Counted from the stretch's first letter, positions 11,657 through 25,800 are shown. The stretch is DNA of 64,000 nucleotides from Anisodus tanguticus (GCA_034509755.1 CM067550.1:10037001-10101000); one strand, 5' to 3'. Notes: generated by a model from the letters alone, not told the origin. Translations and numbers: made by a program.

Positions 11657-14600
11657 ATGGCTGACCAACCTAGATTTCATCATGCTCTTGCAGTTAACAA
11701 CATCAAGAATTTCATTCCCATAACTCTTGAGATGGAAAATGTTTAATATTCATCTTGGGCGGAATTTCATCCCCCTTGGCACCCCTCTTCCTCGTGTATA
11801 CAAAGTCATCGACCATATCATCCCTCCAAAATCAAAGCGCCTAGAAAGACCTGATGATTCTGATGATGAACTTTGGTCCCGCTTAGATGCAATTGTCATA
11901 CAATGGATCTACGACACGATATCTAACGATTTATTGCATACAATCATTGAAATCGATGCCACTGCACGACAAACGTGGGAGCGCTTGAAAAGTATTTTTC
12001 ATGACAACAAGACACAACATTCCTTGTATCTGGAAAATCAATTTCAAGCCATTCAACAGGACGATTTTCCTAATGCATCGGCCTATTGTTAATAACTTAA
12101 GATGATTGCTGATAAACTCTCCAACGTCGGTGCACCGGTCACTAATCAATGATTGATGATGTAACTTATTGCGGGTTTGAATAAAAATTATGATGGCGTT
12201 GCTACCATCCTCCAACAAAGCACGCCATTGCCTCCGTTCTATGAGGCTCATTCGAGACTCAGTCTTGAAGAAATCCGAAAAACAAAGCGGGCAACGACTA
12301 ATGTCAGCACAGCCGACACCACTCTCGTAATCACCAGCGACAATCATGTTGACCCGAGAGGCTCAGCTCTCGCCCCAGCCCACAGGCAAGCCAACAATCC
12401 GACATGTGGCTCACATTCTCGAAATAACAACAGAGGAAGAAATTCAGGGAATAGTCGCGGCAACAGTGGCAACTCCAGAAACGGTGGTAGCGGTGACATG
12501 AGGCAGTCCCCGCTGGCTGGCAGCCATCAATAGTGGCAGTAGCCTCCGCCGTAGGCTGCCTACCCGCTATGGGTTGCGTAGGCCCCATTGGTATGAGCTG
12601 ATCCACCTTGCCCCTATCCGACGTCCTCCTGGGCCTAACCTCCGGCCCGACAGGCCCAGTCCGGCATCCTCGGCGCACGTCCACAACAGACATACAATGT
12701 ACATGTTTCTCCTCATTCTACCTACGCACCGACGAATATTGAGGCAGTTATGAACACGATGTCTCTCAACGTTTCTGACAATAGTTGGTACATGAACACT
12801 GGCGCCACAACTCATATGACGACATCCCAAGGTACTCTCTCGTCTTATTTCAGTATGAGCAATTTAAATCGTAATATTATTGTTAGTAGTGGACAAGTTA
12901 TTCCCATTCGAGGTTATGGAAAATCATCTCTTTCCCTACCACGTTAGCCTTAAAAAATGTCCTTCATGCCCCGAAACTTATCAAAAATCTAATCTCTCTG
13001 CGTCGTTTCACAACCGACAATAATGTTTTCGTTGAATTTGATCCTTTTAGTTTTTCTGTGAAAGACCTTATGACAGGGATGCAAATACTAAGATGTGATA
13101 GCACCGGAGACCTTTATCCTATCACCATCTCCGTTAGCCATTCAACCTCCTCTCCATCAACCTTTGCAGCAATTTCGTCTCCTTTATGACATAATAGATT
13201 TGGACATCTAGGAGACTCTATTTTACACTCTCTCAGCAAAAATAAATTTATTGATTACAAACATGTCCCTTCTCCTCCTGTTTGTGAATCTTGTGTTTTT
13301 GGGAAACATGTCAAGTTGCCATTTTATTCTTCATCCACATGTACTTTAATGCCTTTTGATATAATATACAGTGATTTATGAACTTCTCCTATCTTAAGCA
13401 TGGTCGGGCATCGATACTATATATTATTTTTAGATGATTATTCAAACTTCCTATGGACGTTTTCCATTGGTAATAAGTCCCAAGTCTATTCTATTTTTTC
13501 ATCATTCAGCACTTTCATTAAGACATAATTTGAAAAGAATATTAAATGTTTCCAATGTGACAATGGGAGGGAATTCGATAATAATTAATTCAAACTTTTC
13601 TGTGCTAAACACGACCTTGTTTTTCATTTTTCCTGTCCCCACACCTCTCCACAAAATGGCAAAGCCGAATGAAAAATTAGAACCATAAACAACTGAGTTC
13701 GTGCCCTCCTTGCTCACGCCTCTATCCCCTATATTTTTGGCATTACGCTATATCAATGGCAACCTATCTATTGAACATTCTCCCAAATAAGTCTCTCAAA
13801 CACAAGTCTCCCACTCAAGTTCACTATCTTCGGGATCCTTCCTATAAGCATTTATGAACTTTCGGATGTCTGTGCTACCCCCTCCATCCCTCTATACAAA
13901 TCAAGAAGCTGCAACCTCTGTCATCCCCGTATGTCTTTCTTGGATACCCCCCAACAATCGATGTTACAATTGTTATTACTTGTCAAGCCAAAAAATAATC
14001 ATTTCTCGGCATGTCATATTCGATGATTCCCAATTCCCCTTTGCCAAACTTAATTCTCCATCCCCAAATTCCTATGAATTCCTAAATGATGGCCTAAATC
14101 CTCTTCTAATTCATCACTTGTAAAATCAGTCGTCACCGACACCGACACCGGCAACCGTCCCCACCACAACCGTCCCGAGGCGGGCAGTTCATCCAGCCTC
14201 ATAATGGGAGCCCCGAAACAACCCATCATGGCATTTCATCTCGGCTGACTCTCGGTCAGGCCCCTCTCTCCCCGATGCCACTGCCCCGTCTCAGCCCCAC
14301 CCCTACTCCCGACAGTCCACCCAGTCCCGCCTCTACTTCTCGGCCACCATATACCAATCGTGTCCAACCTCCCACGGATAATGGAAACCCGTGCTATGCA
14401 CGGTATTTCCAAACCCAAACGACTATTTAGCTTGTCCACTTTGGTTGCACTTCCCCTGTTCCTCGTAATTCGAAAGATGCCTTGTCCGATTCTTATTGAA
14501 AAAATGCAATGATTTACTAATATAATATAATGCTCTTATTGAAAATAAGACATGGGATCTAGTACCCCCTTCTCATGATGCTAATATTATTTCTTCTATG

Positions 14601-16005
14601 TGGATTTTTCGACATAAAAGGAAATCTAATGGTTCTTTTGAGAGGCACAAGGTCGGTCTTGTAGATGATGGCAGGTCTCAATAGGTGGGAGTGGATTGTG
14701 ATGAAAATTTCAGCCCGGTGGTGAAACCAGCGACTATTCAGACCGTTCTCAGTATTGCTTTGTCCAAGTCTTGACCCACTCATCAGCTTGACGTCAAAAA
14801 TGCTTTGTTGCATAAAGACCTTCATGAAACCATATGTATACATCATCCTATGGGATTCAGGGATCCGATTCATCCATATTATGTGTGTCTTTTGAAGAAA
14901 TCACTCTATGGAGTGAAACAAGCTCCTCGTGCATGGAACCAACGATTTGTTGATTTTGTACCCTCTATCGGGTTTTAACATAGCAAATCTGATCATTCAC
15001 TGTTCATATATAGCAAGGGTAATGACATGTCATACATCCTATTATATGTTGATGATATCATCCTCACCACATCTTCTGATGCACTTCGCCGATCCATTAT
15101 GTCACTCCTTGCCTTTGAGTTTGCTATGAAGGATTTGAGCCCCATAAACTATTTTTTGGGCATTGTTGTTACAAGACATGCATATGGCTTATTTCTTTGT
15201 CAAATGAAGTACACCGAAGAGATCCTTGACCGAGCAGGCATGACGTTTCTCAAACTGACACACACACACCGGTGGACACTAATTCCAAACTCAATGCCTC
15301 TTCGGGTTCTCTGTATGCCGACCCAACTCACTATCACAGTTTAGTAGGAGCGTTGCAGTATCTCACTTTCACGAGACCAGATATATCCTATGCCGTGCAA
15401 CAAATATGCTTACATATGCATAGCCCGACGGATGAACATATGAATGCCCTCAAACGTATTTTGCGATATGTACAAGGTACTCTTCATTTCGGCTTACACA
15501 TGTACAAGTCCTCACTCTCTAGTCTCACATTTTATTCTGATGCTGACTAGGGTGGATGTCCGACACTCGTCGATCCACGTCGGGTTACTGTGTGTTCCTC
15601 GGAGATAACTTGCTTTCTTGGTCTTTTAAAGACAACCTACTCTGTCTCGATCTAGTGCGAAGCTGAGTACAGAGGTGTAGCGAATGTTGTTTCTGAGTCT
15701 TGTTGGATACACAACCTTCTACTTGAGCTTCACTGCCCAATCCATAAGGCTACAATGGTTTACTGTGATAATGTAAATGCGATATATCTTTCCGGCAATC
15801 CCATTCAACATCAACGCACTAAACACATTGAAATAAATATTCACTTTGTTCGTGAGAAAGTTGCTCGTGGACAAATTCGTGTTCTTCATGTTCCTTCCCG
15901 ATATTATATTGATGACATATTCACTAAAGGACTTTCGCGCATACTCTTTGATGATTTCCGAGCCAGTCTCATCGTACGAGAACCTCTCGCTTCAACCGCG
16001 GGGGT
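11657..16005 (+). pseudogene. gag-pol remnant of Copia 1
   Basis: The gag ATG at 11657 starts MADQPRFHHALAVNN. A nonsense TAA at 11744 interrupts the frame, and gag remnants continue to about 12530 with a Gly/Asn/Arg-rich, nucleic-acid-binding-like tail. The protease segment near 12785 reads WYMNTGATTHMT, where Copia proteases normally have DTG. Integrase pieces lie at 13150-13700 and reverse transcriptase at 14540-15340, including the catalytic YVDD near 15045. RNase H and the C-terminus (VYCDNVNAIYLSGNP, HIEINIHFVREKV) end at about 16005. At least ten frame breaks are visible, so no complete product can be made. Confidence 0.88.
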
Positions 16006-16006
16006 G

Positions 16007-16194
16007 TGATAGAATATTACCACATCTTGTATATTACCATTGATAGAATATTACCATATTTTGTATATCTTTTATATTAGGTAAATTTATATTCTAATTG
16101 TAATTAGGAAGATTTAGTCACCTAATTTGTAGCCATGTAACACTATATATATTGTACACAATAATCAATGAAAGACAAGGGTCATATTCCTACA
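16007..16194 (+). repeat. 3' LTR of Copia 1
   Basis: It follows the purine tract gcgggggtg, starts TGATAGAATATTACC and ends CCTACA. It closely matches the 5' LTR apart from substitutions and the 12 bp segment. Confidence 0.9.
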
Positions 16195-16199
16195 CAGAA

Positions 16200-16811
16200 T
16201 ATACACTCAATTTTAACGAGAAAATTCGTAATATTTACCTTTTTACACAGATCAATTTTAAGCTGTGGAATAAACTATTGGTGGAATAAATAAGCTTTCT
16301 TTATCCTTAACTAAAGTCTCAAATTGGAGTTCTGAAAATGAAAAAATTCAAGGGAAGCTTCCTCCTATAATTGCCTTACACAGAATGACTCCGAATTGAT
16401 TCCCAAAGCAAATACCAAACATCGAGTTTGGGAACAAAATATATGAGCTATGGTCTATGGAATATGCCAATGGAAGGGGCACCGGCTTATTCTTCTTGTT
16501 ACAATTACATACTGTGCCAGTTGTCTCTAAAAACTATCAAACTTCTCTCTCACTTTTTTAAATTTAACTCACATACCTAACGGCTAATGTAAAAAATTCT
16601 TAATTCTACCCGTGTATTTTACTTATTAAAGTAGGTCATTTACTTCATTTCTCTCTTCTCTTTTTCTATTCTTGAATGAGTGTGCATGCCTACATAGGAG
16701 AAGACTTCTATGTTGGTGGAATTTCTATACTTAGAATCACCTTCTTTATTCTATCTGAATTAAGCAACCAAAAACAAAACCAATATTCTTGTATAGATTA
16801 GAAAATTGAAG
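16200..16811 (+). promoter_or_regulatory. Upstream region of the first HAK gene
   Basis: No gene is seen. This is the only space between the Copia 1 end and the HAK start codon, so it should contain the proximal promoter and 5' leader unless the Copia insertion has separated them. No unambiguous TATA or other element could be assigned by eye. Confidence 0.4.
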
Positions 16812-19800
16812 ATGACGAGTAGTGAACATATATTGCCAGAGAGCAATAATATAGAAACAAGCCTAGATGAAGTTCCTTTGCAGCAGCTCACTGAAAAGAA
16901 ACTATCTTGCCAAAACTTAAAAAGATATGATTCCTTAGATTTTGAATCCAGCAGAGTACCCGACGCCAAAAAGGTCTGTTACTTCCTTAAATTAATTTCG
17001 GGCCAAATTATGATGATCATAGTGTTAATTTTAGAATTTAGACGTCGTGAGTTTTTAGGTTCAAATTGAAAAAAATGTGAAATATACTTGCTTCTCTTAA
17101 AATGAAATTCTATCCTTTTTAATTTGTTCGGCAAAGAGTGACATTTTTTGAAACTCCTTAACTTTAAACTTTTCGATTTTAAAATTAAATAACTCTTGAA
17201 AGAAATGCAAGTTAAGGCTGCGTACAACTGACTCTTGTGGTCCGGACGGGAGCTTAGTCCACAAGAATGTTTTATTTTATTTTTTATAATCGTAACATTA
17301 TCATGATATGTTTACAATTACAAGTTTCAGATATATTTTGTTAGGTGACAAAAGTTCTTTTCTTTCTTAAGCTCTATGTCTATCAAAAATCATGATTATT
17401 AAGTCAAATCTGCAAAACCAATTAGATCCGTCAGTAGATGATTAATAACGAGAAACTCTGTTATTTGGTAGTATTAACTGAGTTTAAGTACATGTCATCC
17501 AAATGATATTTACAAATAAGACTTCTTAAAATGTGTGATTTGAAATCTTGAAAATAAAATATGTTATCACTTAGCTGTTACAATAAATAAAGAACCTGAT
17601 GATGATGCAAAAATTGTTTAAACTGATGGTGCCTATTACTTAAACTCGTATTAATTATTAGACGCTAACGTAGAGATTTTTTTTTTTTTGTTAAACAGGC
17701 AGCGAAATGGTCAGTGATATTGCAGCTGGCATTTCAGAGCATAGGGGTGGTGTATGGAGATATTGGAACGTCTCCGTTATACGTGTACTCAAGCACATTT
17801 CTTAATGGGATCAAACATGAAGATGATATACTTGGTGTACTGTCTCTCATCTTCTACACTATCACCTTGATTCCTCTCATCAAATATGTCTTCATTGTTC
17901 TTCGAGCTAATGACAATGGAGATGGTAATGTTCACCTCTTTTTCTGCTACACAGCTTTTCTTGTTTTCCTCATCCATATATAATTAGAAGATCAAGTTAA
18001 TAGTACAGTTATTATTGCCAACATATAAAATTATACATTTTGAAGGGAGCCTTGGAGCAATGATAAATTTGTCTCTATATGATCTATAGACTACGAATCC
18101 GAGCTATGAAATTAGCCACTTAGATTGCTTACATTATAATTACTCCTTAGGGGGCGATCTTTCCCCAAACACTTCCCGTGAACGCTGAATACTTCGTGCA
18201 TTGAGTTGTTCTTTTTATGTAAAATTATAGGTTTTGCTAGCTGTTGTCTCTCTCTGCACTTCCACTATTTGAGGAGTTAAAACACAATCCTTCTTATTTA
18301 AGACTTTTTAGAATATTTACACTATAAGAATTCATGATTCGTAATACTTTTTAGATTGTGCTGACAATATAAATACATTTTATCAAACGTTATTCTAAAA
18401 GTGGAAAGTAGAAGTTAATTAAAATTTGTTGGAAATTAGCCTTTGGCGGGGAGATGCGTCCACCCATCTTTGATGAATTAAACACTAGTGTTTCGCATGT
18501 TGGAGACCTTGTCTCTTCGCACATGCATGATCTACGAAGTGAGTAGATGACCGTAGGGCCAAGAATCGTCTAATTTCGTTGAGAAATGAAAGAGATATTG
18601 GTCCACGAAGTAAGGTGTTTGAGAAATGGAAATGTGGTGTGGGACAAATCTACCACATCGGTGGGAATAGGAAGAATTGCTCTCTATATAAGTCTCTAAT
18701 GTGGTAAAGGGTTTGGATCCCAAGGGGTATCCCATGTGTTTAAAGGAGGGAAGACCTAGATGTGTTTGGGTTCAAGGCTAAGCCCACACGCGCGCGCCGC
18801 CCCGCCCGCCCGGTCCGGCCACGGGCCACGGCCACGGGCCACGGGCCACGGGCCACGGGCCACGGGCCACGGGCCACGGGCCACGGGCCACGGGCCACGG
18901 GCCACGGGCCACGGGCCACGGGCGTGGGGCGTGGGGCGTGGGCCTTTCGATATTATCTTTTTGGACCGAGAGAACTCGCCGGATGTACGAGTTTGATCCC
19001 CGAAGTTTCATATGTACAGTTTGGACCGAATTCTTTTATATGTACGATTTGGTCCCCGAAGTTTCAATATTTACGAGTTTAGTCCCCATACTTTCGGGAA
19101 GGTGACGGAAGGCCGTTGGACTGCATTTTTGGAGCATTAATCAGCCATTACTTGGTGATTAATTCTCCATTAACAAACCATTACTTGGGGCATTTGGGCG
19201 GCCTTCTTCAAGGCCTTAATAGCCATTACTTTGGCATTTGTTTTAATGACCTCCTTTAAGGGCCATTACAGCCTTGTTTGTGGCTGTTGGACAGCCCCTC
19301 CTCATGCTATATATTGAGCTTCATTTGGCTGAAAACAAGATTACTAGAAAACGGGAAGAAAATTGAGCGCAAAACGGGCAGAAAATAGCACCGGAAAGAT
19401 ACGGAAAAATAGCTTATTTCGATCACGAAATTACGCAAACCGGTGGTCGTAATTCGCAAACCCAGTGGCTGTAATTCGCAAAAAAAAGATGGAAAAAAAG
19501 TGACCAAACCCTCACGTATACACAATATATACACTACCGAGACACACTATGTACACAGAGACAAAAGAGAAGAGTAAAGAGAAACTCTTCCTTCCTATTC
19601 CATATCTTCAGCAAGTCGAGTCATATTTGTTTTCTTCGACAGGCTCAACCTATTGGCTTTGTAGTGTTGAGATTATAGTGTTGTTTTATCTTGGGAGACT
19701 ATTGCCCGCTAACGTAAAAGCATATATACGGGGCAATCTTGTCTTAAGGATAGAGGGCTATCCTCGACTCAACACACAACGTTGTAACCGTCCAGATTTA

Positions 19801-22800
19801 GTTATTTCTTGATTTCAGGATATCAAGATTGAAGACACAACAAGCTTGCGGCAGTTCTCAACGTTGGCTTTGCTAGGTGATCAAGATTCAAGACACAACA
19901 CCCTTGCGGCAGTTTTGAAGATTGACCATTTATTTATCCTTTCGAACATTTGTAATAGTTATTACTTCCCGTACTGCTTTATAAAGTACATAGAAAAAAT
20001 ACCAACAAATTAAGACAAGATCGTATTGTAATACTATTAGTGTTCGAAAGATGTCGGTCAAAAGTTGTGTGACAAAATCTGGATATGGAAATGGTTTTCT
20101 GGTAGAAGAGAGTGATGATGATGAACGTGTTCATGGTGTCACCGCTACCAAGACTAGTGGGAACAAGCGCTCTCGAGAGCCTGAGGATGTCAACTGGGAC
20201 AAGAGGAGAAGATCGAAGATGTACTTCTATCTTGCAACAGGAGAAGGCACGTATCCGTCCCGGACAAAAGATCCGAATAATGGTAAGAAGGAACTGGACA
20301 CTCGGTTTGATGAAGTGACTGGAGTGAGCGTAATCCGAAAGCGGGATAAGTAATTTTTCTTACTTGTCAAGAATAAAGATTAAATGATGTACGATTAAAA
20401 ATGGATTAAAGTAAGGAGGAATATGAAAATAATTTATATTCCTTACGCTTTAACAAATCGAAGTTTAATCTCATCTTCTTTTTCGTTTAAAGATTGGATT
20501 TTGTAAACGACTTAAAAAGATCCGTTCTTTTAAGTGTAGTGATTAAAAGTGTGTAAAGTAGGTTCGCACATACGATGGAGAAAGATCCACTAATCGTGCG
20601 AAAATTGTTACCACTCTTAAGTAAGCGCCAAGAATTATCGGGCACCAATCTTAACGTTAAAGACGTAGAACTGTCATACTATTTGGCGAGAAGATCCTTC
20701 ATAGGATGATATTGGACACTCACCATACAAAGCCTCCGGCGGCGGCTGGAGTGGGCCAAAAATTCTTTTGATATGATGATATTGGACACTCGGTCATATA
20801 AAGCCTCCGGGCGGACCGGAGTGGGGCGGAATTCATTTCATAGGAAAAGTAAAGGACACCTAGTGTGGTGGGCCGAATTTCCAGGTCTTAAATGATCCGA
20901 AGGCCTAAAGAAAGGCGAAAAGAAATTGGACACTCGATCCGCCAAAGCAAGCGGAGTGGGCAGAGCATCCGGATCTCATATGATCCGGTTACGCCTAACC
21001 ACGGGCAAGAAGTTGTTCATGTGAAGCAACGCCACCTCTAAAATCAAAGGGGTGGAGAGGTTGTCCTCAATAGGACTTCATGGATTGGGATCACTCTAAG
21101 ATGAGGTGATACATATCCCAAACTTGGTTTAAGGGACTATTTGTTGGTCGTCGTTTGGTTTGAGACTAGTCCAACAGTGTCCGTAATAACTAAAGAATGG
21201 TAAAGACGTACGTAGCTAAATGAATGATATATTTGTAATCCGTGCATCTATTCCATCATAGATTAAGACACGTTAAATAGCAAGTCATTCAAAAGCTAAC
21301 GATGTTGAAATTGTTGCCTCATCTGTCGACATAAAACCTCAAAATAAATGTGAGGTAGATGAAGAGGCAAAGTCACCTTTCCAAATTCCGTCAAGGGAAT
21401 AGCGAAAGAAGCACCGCTCCTCTAGAACTTAGTCACACCTACTTGGGTGATTTAAAGTTCATACAAAATAGAGGGGGAGACAAGTACTTTGTGACCTTCA
21501 TTGATGATGGTACAACGTATGTAATCCTTTGTTTGTTGAAAAGCAAAGATGAAGTTGTTGAAGCGGATAAGCGCTACAAAACAGAAGTTGAAAATCAACT
21601 AAGCCTACGGATTGAGAAATTCGTAGTGATAGAGGGGGAGAATGTGAAGCATCGTTCATTAAACGAATGTTCATTTCTCACCTCAGTCCAACGGTGTTAG
21701 CCAAAGTCGTACGCCCAATTTATGTGGGGTTGCTTGGTAAAAGTTGGATTACTAAAACAGGTCAAGTTGTACCTAAGACTGTAGATTGCATATCCACTGG
21801 ATCTGCAAATAACAGTAGTGTTGATCGCCCCTTGGTATCAAAGAATGCTGAATTCTTTGAAGATAGCTTTCCCTGAAAAAGGAAAAAGGAGTAATTGCTC
21901 AAGGTTAACAAGAACCCGCGAGGGCCTGACTGTCCGGAACTAGACGTTCCGTATCTACAGGACTCGAAAGTTGCTGGCTATCCGGAACTTAATATTCCAG
22001 ATCCGAGAACTCGGGGATTCTAGATGTTGAACCGAGAAGGAGCAAAGAGGGGACAAAGACTTGTTCCATACCTTCTAGCTTGTATGGTTGAGAATAAACC
22101 ATTGACAATTAACAAATAATTGTTATCTCCAAAAGCGCTGCTTTGGAAAGAAGCTAAAGAGAGAAATATATTTCATCATATAGAACCATACTTGTGTAAT
22201 GGTTGATCTTCCTCCGGAAAAGAACCTTTGGGTTGTAAAAAGTGCTCCCCTGTGAGTAGCTTCACATCCGGGGCCATTGTAATCTTACATGGCATGGGTG
22301 TTGAAACGACCTTCCCAACGGAGAGTTGGAAGAAGAGAATCGAGTTGATTTGCTTTGAACTGTTGGGCTTCTTCCGAACTTTCATTTTGGTCCTTGAAAT
22401 GTTTACATTTTGGTCCCGAAAGTTTCGATAAAACGAAACAATGAATCGACCACGAAACATTGACTCGAAATTAGAAAGCCAACAGTTGGAGAATCAACGA
22501 TGCGAAAGTAAAAGTCATATTGAAACAAAGTCTCGATATGAAAGATATGGGTATCACGAGATGACATCTTAGGAATTGGATTTCTAAGACATCTAACGGA
22601 CTGGTCGGTAGTAGACAGTCTCGTTGAAGCCACCAATGGATATGAATCATAGAGGCGATTGGAATCATGGTGCACCCATTATCAAGGAGCGATATGCACG
22701 GGTCATGTGTAGTTCAATGTATTGTACACACTACAACCGACTCCGGTATCGTCCTACAAATGCATCGATTGAACTAAGGTTCATCGATGATCTTAATACA

Positions 22801-25800
22801 TGATCAATAGAAGGCGTTAAGTCGATATGACGATATCCGAATTATTCGCTTATCTACGGATTATAGTATTACGGACGTCCGGCGGTTCGGGAGAACACGG
22901 TGATGCAACTGGACATCGATCCGAAGAACACCAAAGCCACAAGCAAATGTGTATGGTGGATCTTGGAAAATCCTCTAAGCAAACTTGCATCGGCCGATTC
23001 ATGATGGAATCGGAGTTTATCGCTTTATACAAAGCATGAAAGAAGTTGAGTAACTTCACGGCTCCTTAGAGGACGTCCCTTATTGGGAGATACCCGTGTC
23101 TTCAGCGGTTATACATCGTGGCTAGCCGGTCGGCTTCGGGAAGGACACGGATGACGGCGTCCGGACATATCTTTCGGGATCCGTCGGAGACATAAGACCG
23201 TATGGCGTTGATCATCACGGGTGTCACATCCTTGTGTACTAACTAAGGGACTACCCGGAGATCAAGTGTTCTCGTCTGTCTAGGGGAATTGGCTTAAAAC
23301 CCAAACAATACGAACCTTTGCGGTGGAAACCCAACCATACCGATTGGAGATCCCAAGAATTTGGTTCAATGGGAAAACTAAGCGGCAAAAGGTTCGGTTG
23401 AGCGCTTCGGTGGAAGCAAGAAGCACTTCGGATGATGATTTCGTACGGAAACATGAATCCAAAGTCGTTCCCGCGATAGACATTAAAGTCTTTCGCTGCA
23501 TGGTGGGTAAAGGTTAAGCTTCCAAAACTTTTTAAAAGATCCTCAAACGGTTGAGGTTAAAGTTGTGGAACTTTTAATGATTCCTAACACTTGAGAAGTG
23601 GGGTATAGCAGATACCTTGTAGGAGATCACCTATTTAAGTACGAGGATGGCCGCCTCAATTGAACGCACTTAAGAATCCAAGTGTGTCCATGGCCACAAC
23701 GGACGAGAAACGTAAGAAGGAAAATGAATAAGAAGAGTTATTGTGTTGATATCGTTGTCTTGGCTTACACTAAACAACGACGGTTCAAGACATCACGTTC
23801 ACGCGCAAATAAGTAAGTCCGATGGTATTCAACTAGGGAAGGTTCAAAGCGTAAGCTACCTCTCCCGATGCAATATCTTTTTTGAAAGATTGCTGAAATG
23901 TAGGCACCTTGTGCGTGCGCCTCAATCTCTCTTTCATAGAGGGGATTGTTGGAAATTAGCCTTTGGCGGGGAGATGCGTCCACCCATCTTTGATGAATTA
24001 AACACTAGTGTTTCGCATGTTGGAGACCTTGTCTCTTCGCACATGCATGATCTACGAAGTGAGTAGATGACCGTAGGGCCAAGAATCGTCTAATTTCGTT
24101 GAGAAATGAAAGAGATATTGGTCCACGAAGTAAGGTGTTTGAGACATGGAAATGTGGTGTGGGACAAATCTACCACATCGGTGGGAATAGGAAGAATTGC
24201 TCTCTATATAAGTCTCTAATGTGGTAAAGGGTTTGGATCCCCAAGGGGTATCCCATGTGTTTAAAGGAGGGAAGACCTAGATGTGTTTGGGTTCAAGGCT
24301 AAGCCCCACGCGCGCGCGCCGCCGCCCGCCCGTCCGGTCCGGTCCGGTCTCGGGCTCGGGCTCGGGTCACGGGTCGTGGGCTGTGGGCCTTTCTGATATT
24401 ATCTTTTTGGACCAGAGAACTCTGCCAGATGTACAGTTTGATCCCTGAAGTTTCATATGTACAGTTTGGACCGAATTCTTTTATATGTACGCTTTGGTCC
24501 CCGAAGTTTCAATATTTACGTTTAGTCCCCATACTTTACGGGAAGGTGACGGAAGGCCGTTGGACTGCATTTTTGGAGCATTAATCAGCCATTACTTGGC
24601 TGATTAATTCTCCATTAACACCATTACTTGGGGCATTTGGGCGGCCTTCTTCAAGGCCTTAATAGCCATTACTTGGGTCGTTTTAATGACCTCCTTTAAG
24701 GGCCATTACAGCCTTGTTTGTGGCTGTTGGACAGCCCCTCCTCATGCTATATATTGAGCTTCATTTGGCTGAAAACAAGTACTAGAAAACGGGAAGAAAA
24801 TTGAGTCGCAAACGGGCGAGAAAATAGCACCGGAAAGATACGAGAAAAATAGCTTATTTCGATCACGAAATTACGCAAACCGGTGGTCGTAATTCGCAAA
24901 CGGTGGCTGTAATTGCAAAAAAACAAAGTGGCGGAAAAACGGTGACCAAACCCTCACGTATACACAATATATACACTACCGAGACACACTATGTACACAG
25001 AGACAAAAGAGAAGAGTAAAGAGAAACTCTTCCTTCCTATTCCATATCTTCGACAAGTCGAGTCATATTTGTTTTCTTCGACGTGCTCAACCTATTGGCT
25101 TTGTAGTGTTGAGATTATAGTGTTGTTTTATCTTGGGAGACTATTGCCCGCTAACGTAAAAGCATATATACGGGGCAATCTTGTCTTAAGGATAGAGGGC
25201 TATCCTCGACTCAACACACAACGTTGTAACCGTCCAGATTTAGTTATTTCTTGATTTCAGGATATCAAGATTGAAGACACAACAAGCTTGGCGAGTTCTC
25301 AACGTTGGCTTTGCTAGGTGATCAAGATTCAAGACACAACACCCTTGCGGCAGTTTTGAAGATTGACCATTTATTTATCCTTTCGAACATTTGTAATAGT
25401 TATTACTTCCCGTACTGCTTTATAAAGTACATAGAAAAAATACCAACAAAATTAACTCATGAATATTGAACAATTATTTGGCAGGAGGAACATTTGCAAT
25501 ATATTCATTGATATGTCGATATGCTAAGGTGGGATTGATTCCAAGTCAAGAGGCAGAAGACAGAGATGTCTCGACTTTTAAACTTGAGTTGCCAGATAAT
25601 CGCACACGTCGAGCTTCAAAACTCAAATCAATGTTAGAAAACAATGAATTTGCAAAGTTCTTTATGCTATTTGCAACAATGCTTGGTACTTCCATGGTTA
25701 TCGGGGATGGTGTCCTCACTCCTTGCATGTCAGGCACGTCATAATTTTCTATAATTAGCTTTGTTATTTAACTTGCGATAGTAGGTTACTAATAATTTCT

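Larger units (their letters stand above)
11387..16194 (+). mobile_element. Copia LTR retrotransposon 1, short LTRs, decayed
   Basis: Two short LTRs bound gag and pol remnants in order gag, protease, integrase, reverse transcriptase, RNase H, the Copia order. A methionine-tRNA primer site follows the 5' LTR and a purine tract precedes the 3' LTR. Flanking 5-mers are aagaa (11382-11386) and cagaa (16195-16199), a target duplication with one mismatch. It lies between WEE1 and the HAK gene in the same orientation. Many stops make it inactive. Confidence 0.92.
18427..20007 (+). repeat. 5' LTR of element A
   Basis: It starts TGTTGGAAATTAGCC and ends ATACCAACA. It contains a TATA box (ctctatataag near 18683) and a 7 bp GC-rich minisatellite at 18817-18922 that is absent from the partner LTR. 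An 87-codon open frame in the R/U5 part also occurs in the 3' LTR and, degraded, in element B. Confidence 0.93.
18427..25448 (+). mobile_element. Long-LTR Copia element A, in HAK intron 2
   Basis: LTRs of 1581 and 1502 bp flank a 3.9 kb interior with heavily broken Copia pol. The target duplication aaatt is perfect (18422-18426 and 25449-25453). It is inserted in sense orientation in intron 2 of the intact HAK gene and leaves both splice sites untouched. A purine tract (agagggga) precedes the 3' LTR. No initiator-Met primer site is recognisable after the 5' LTR. A second, independent copy of the family sits at 38072-44435. Confidence 0.93.

Noticed and set aside
12331..12830. Two minus-strand open frames of 87-120 codons
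   Set aside because: Antisense to the Copia 1 gag tail and protease; no independent support.
18532..18735. Repeated minus-strand frame MGYPLGSKPF-type, also at 38179-38379
   Set aside because: Antisense to U3 of the LTR; its recurrence reflects the LTR family, not a gene.
18760..19082. Overlapping open frames on both strands rich in ATGHGPR or PVARGPW repeats
   Set aside because: They are products of the 7 bp minisatellite in the LTR, which keeps several frames open. No codon logic or domain.
25466..25744. HAK exon 3 as a separate gene starting with an ATG at 25466
   Set aside because: That frame begins in intron sequence; the AG acceptor at 25483-25484 and phase continuity show it is exon 3.
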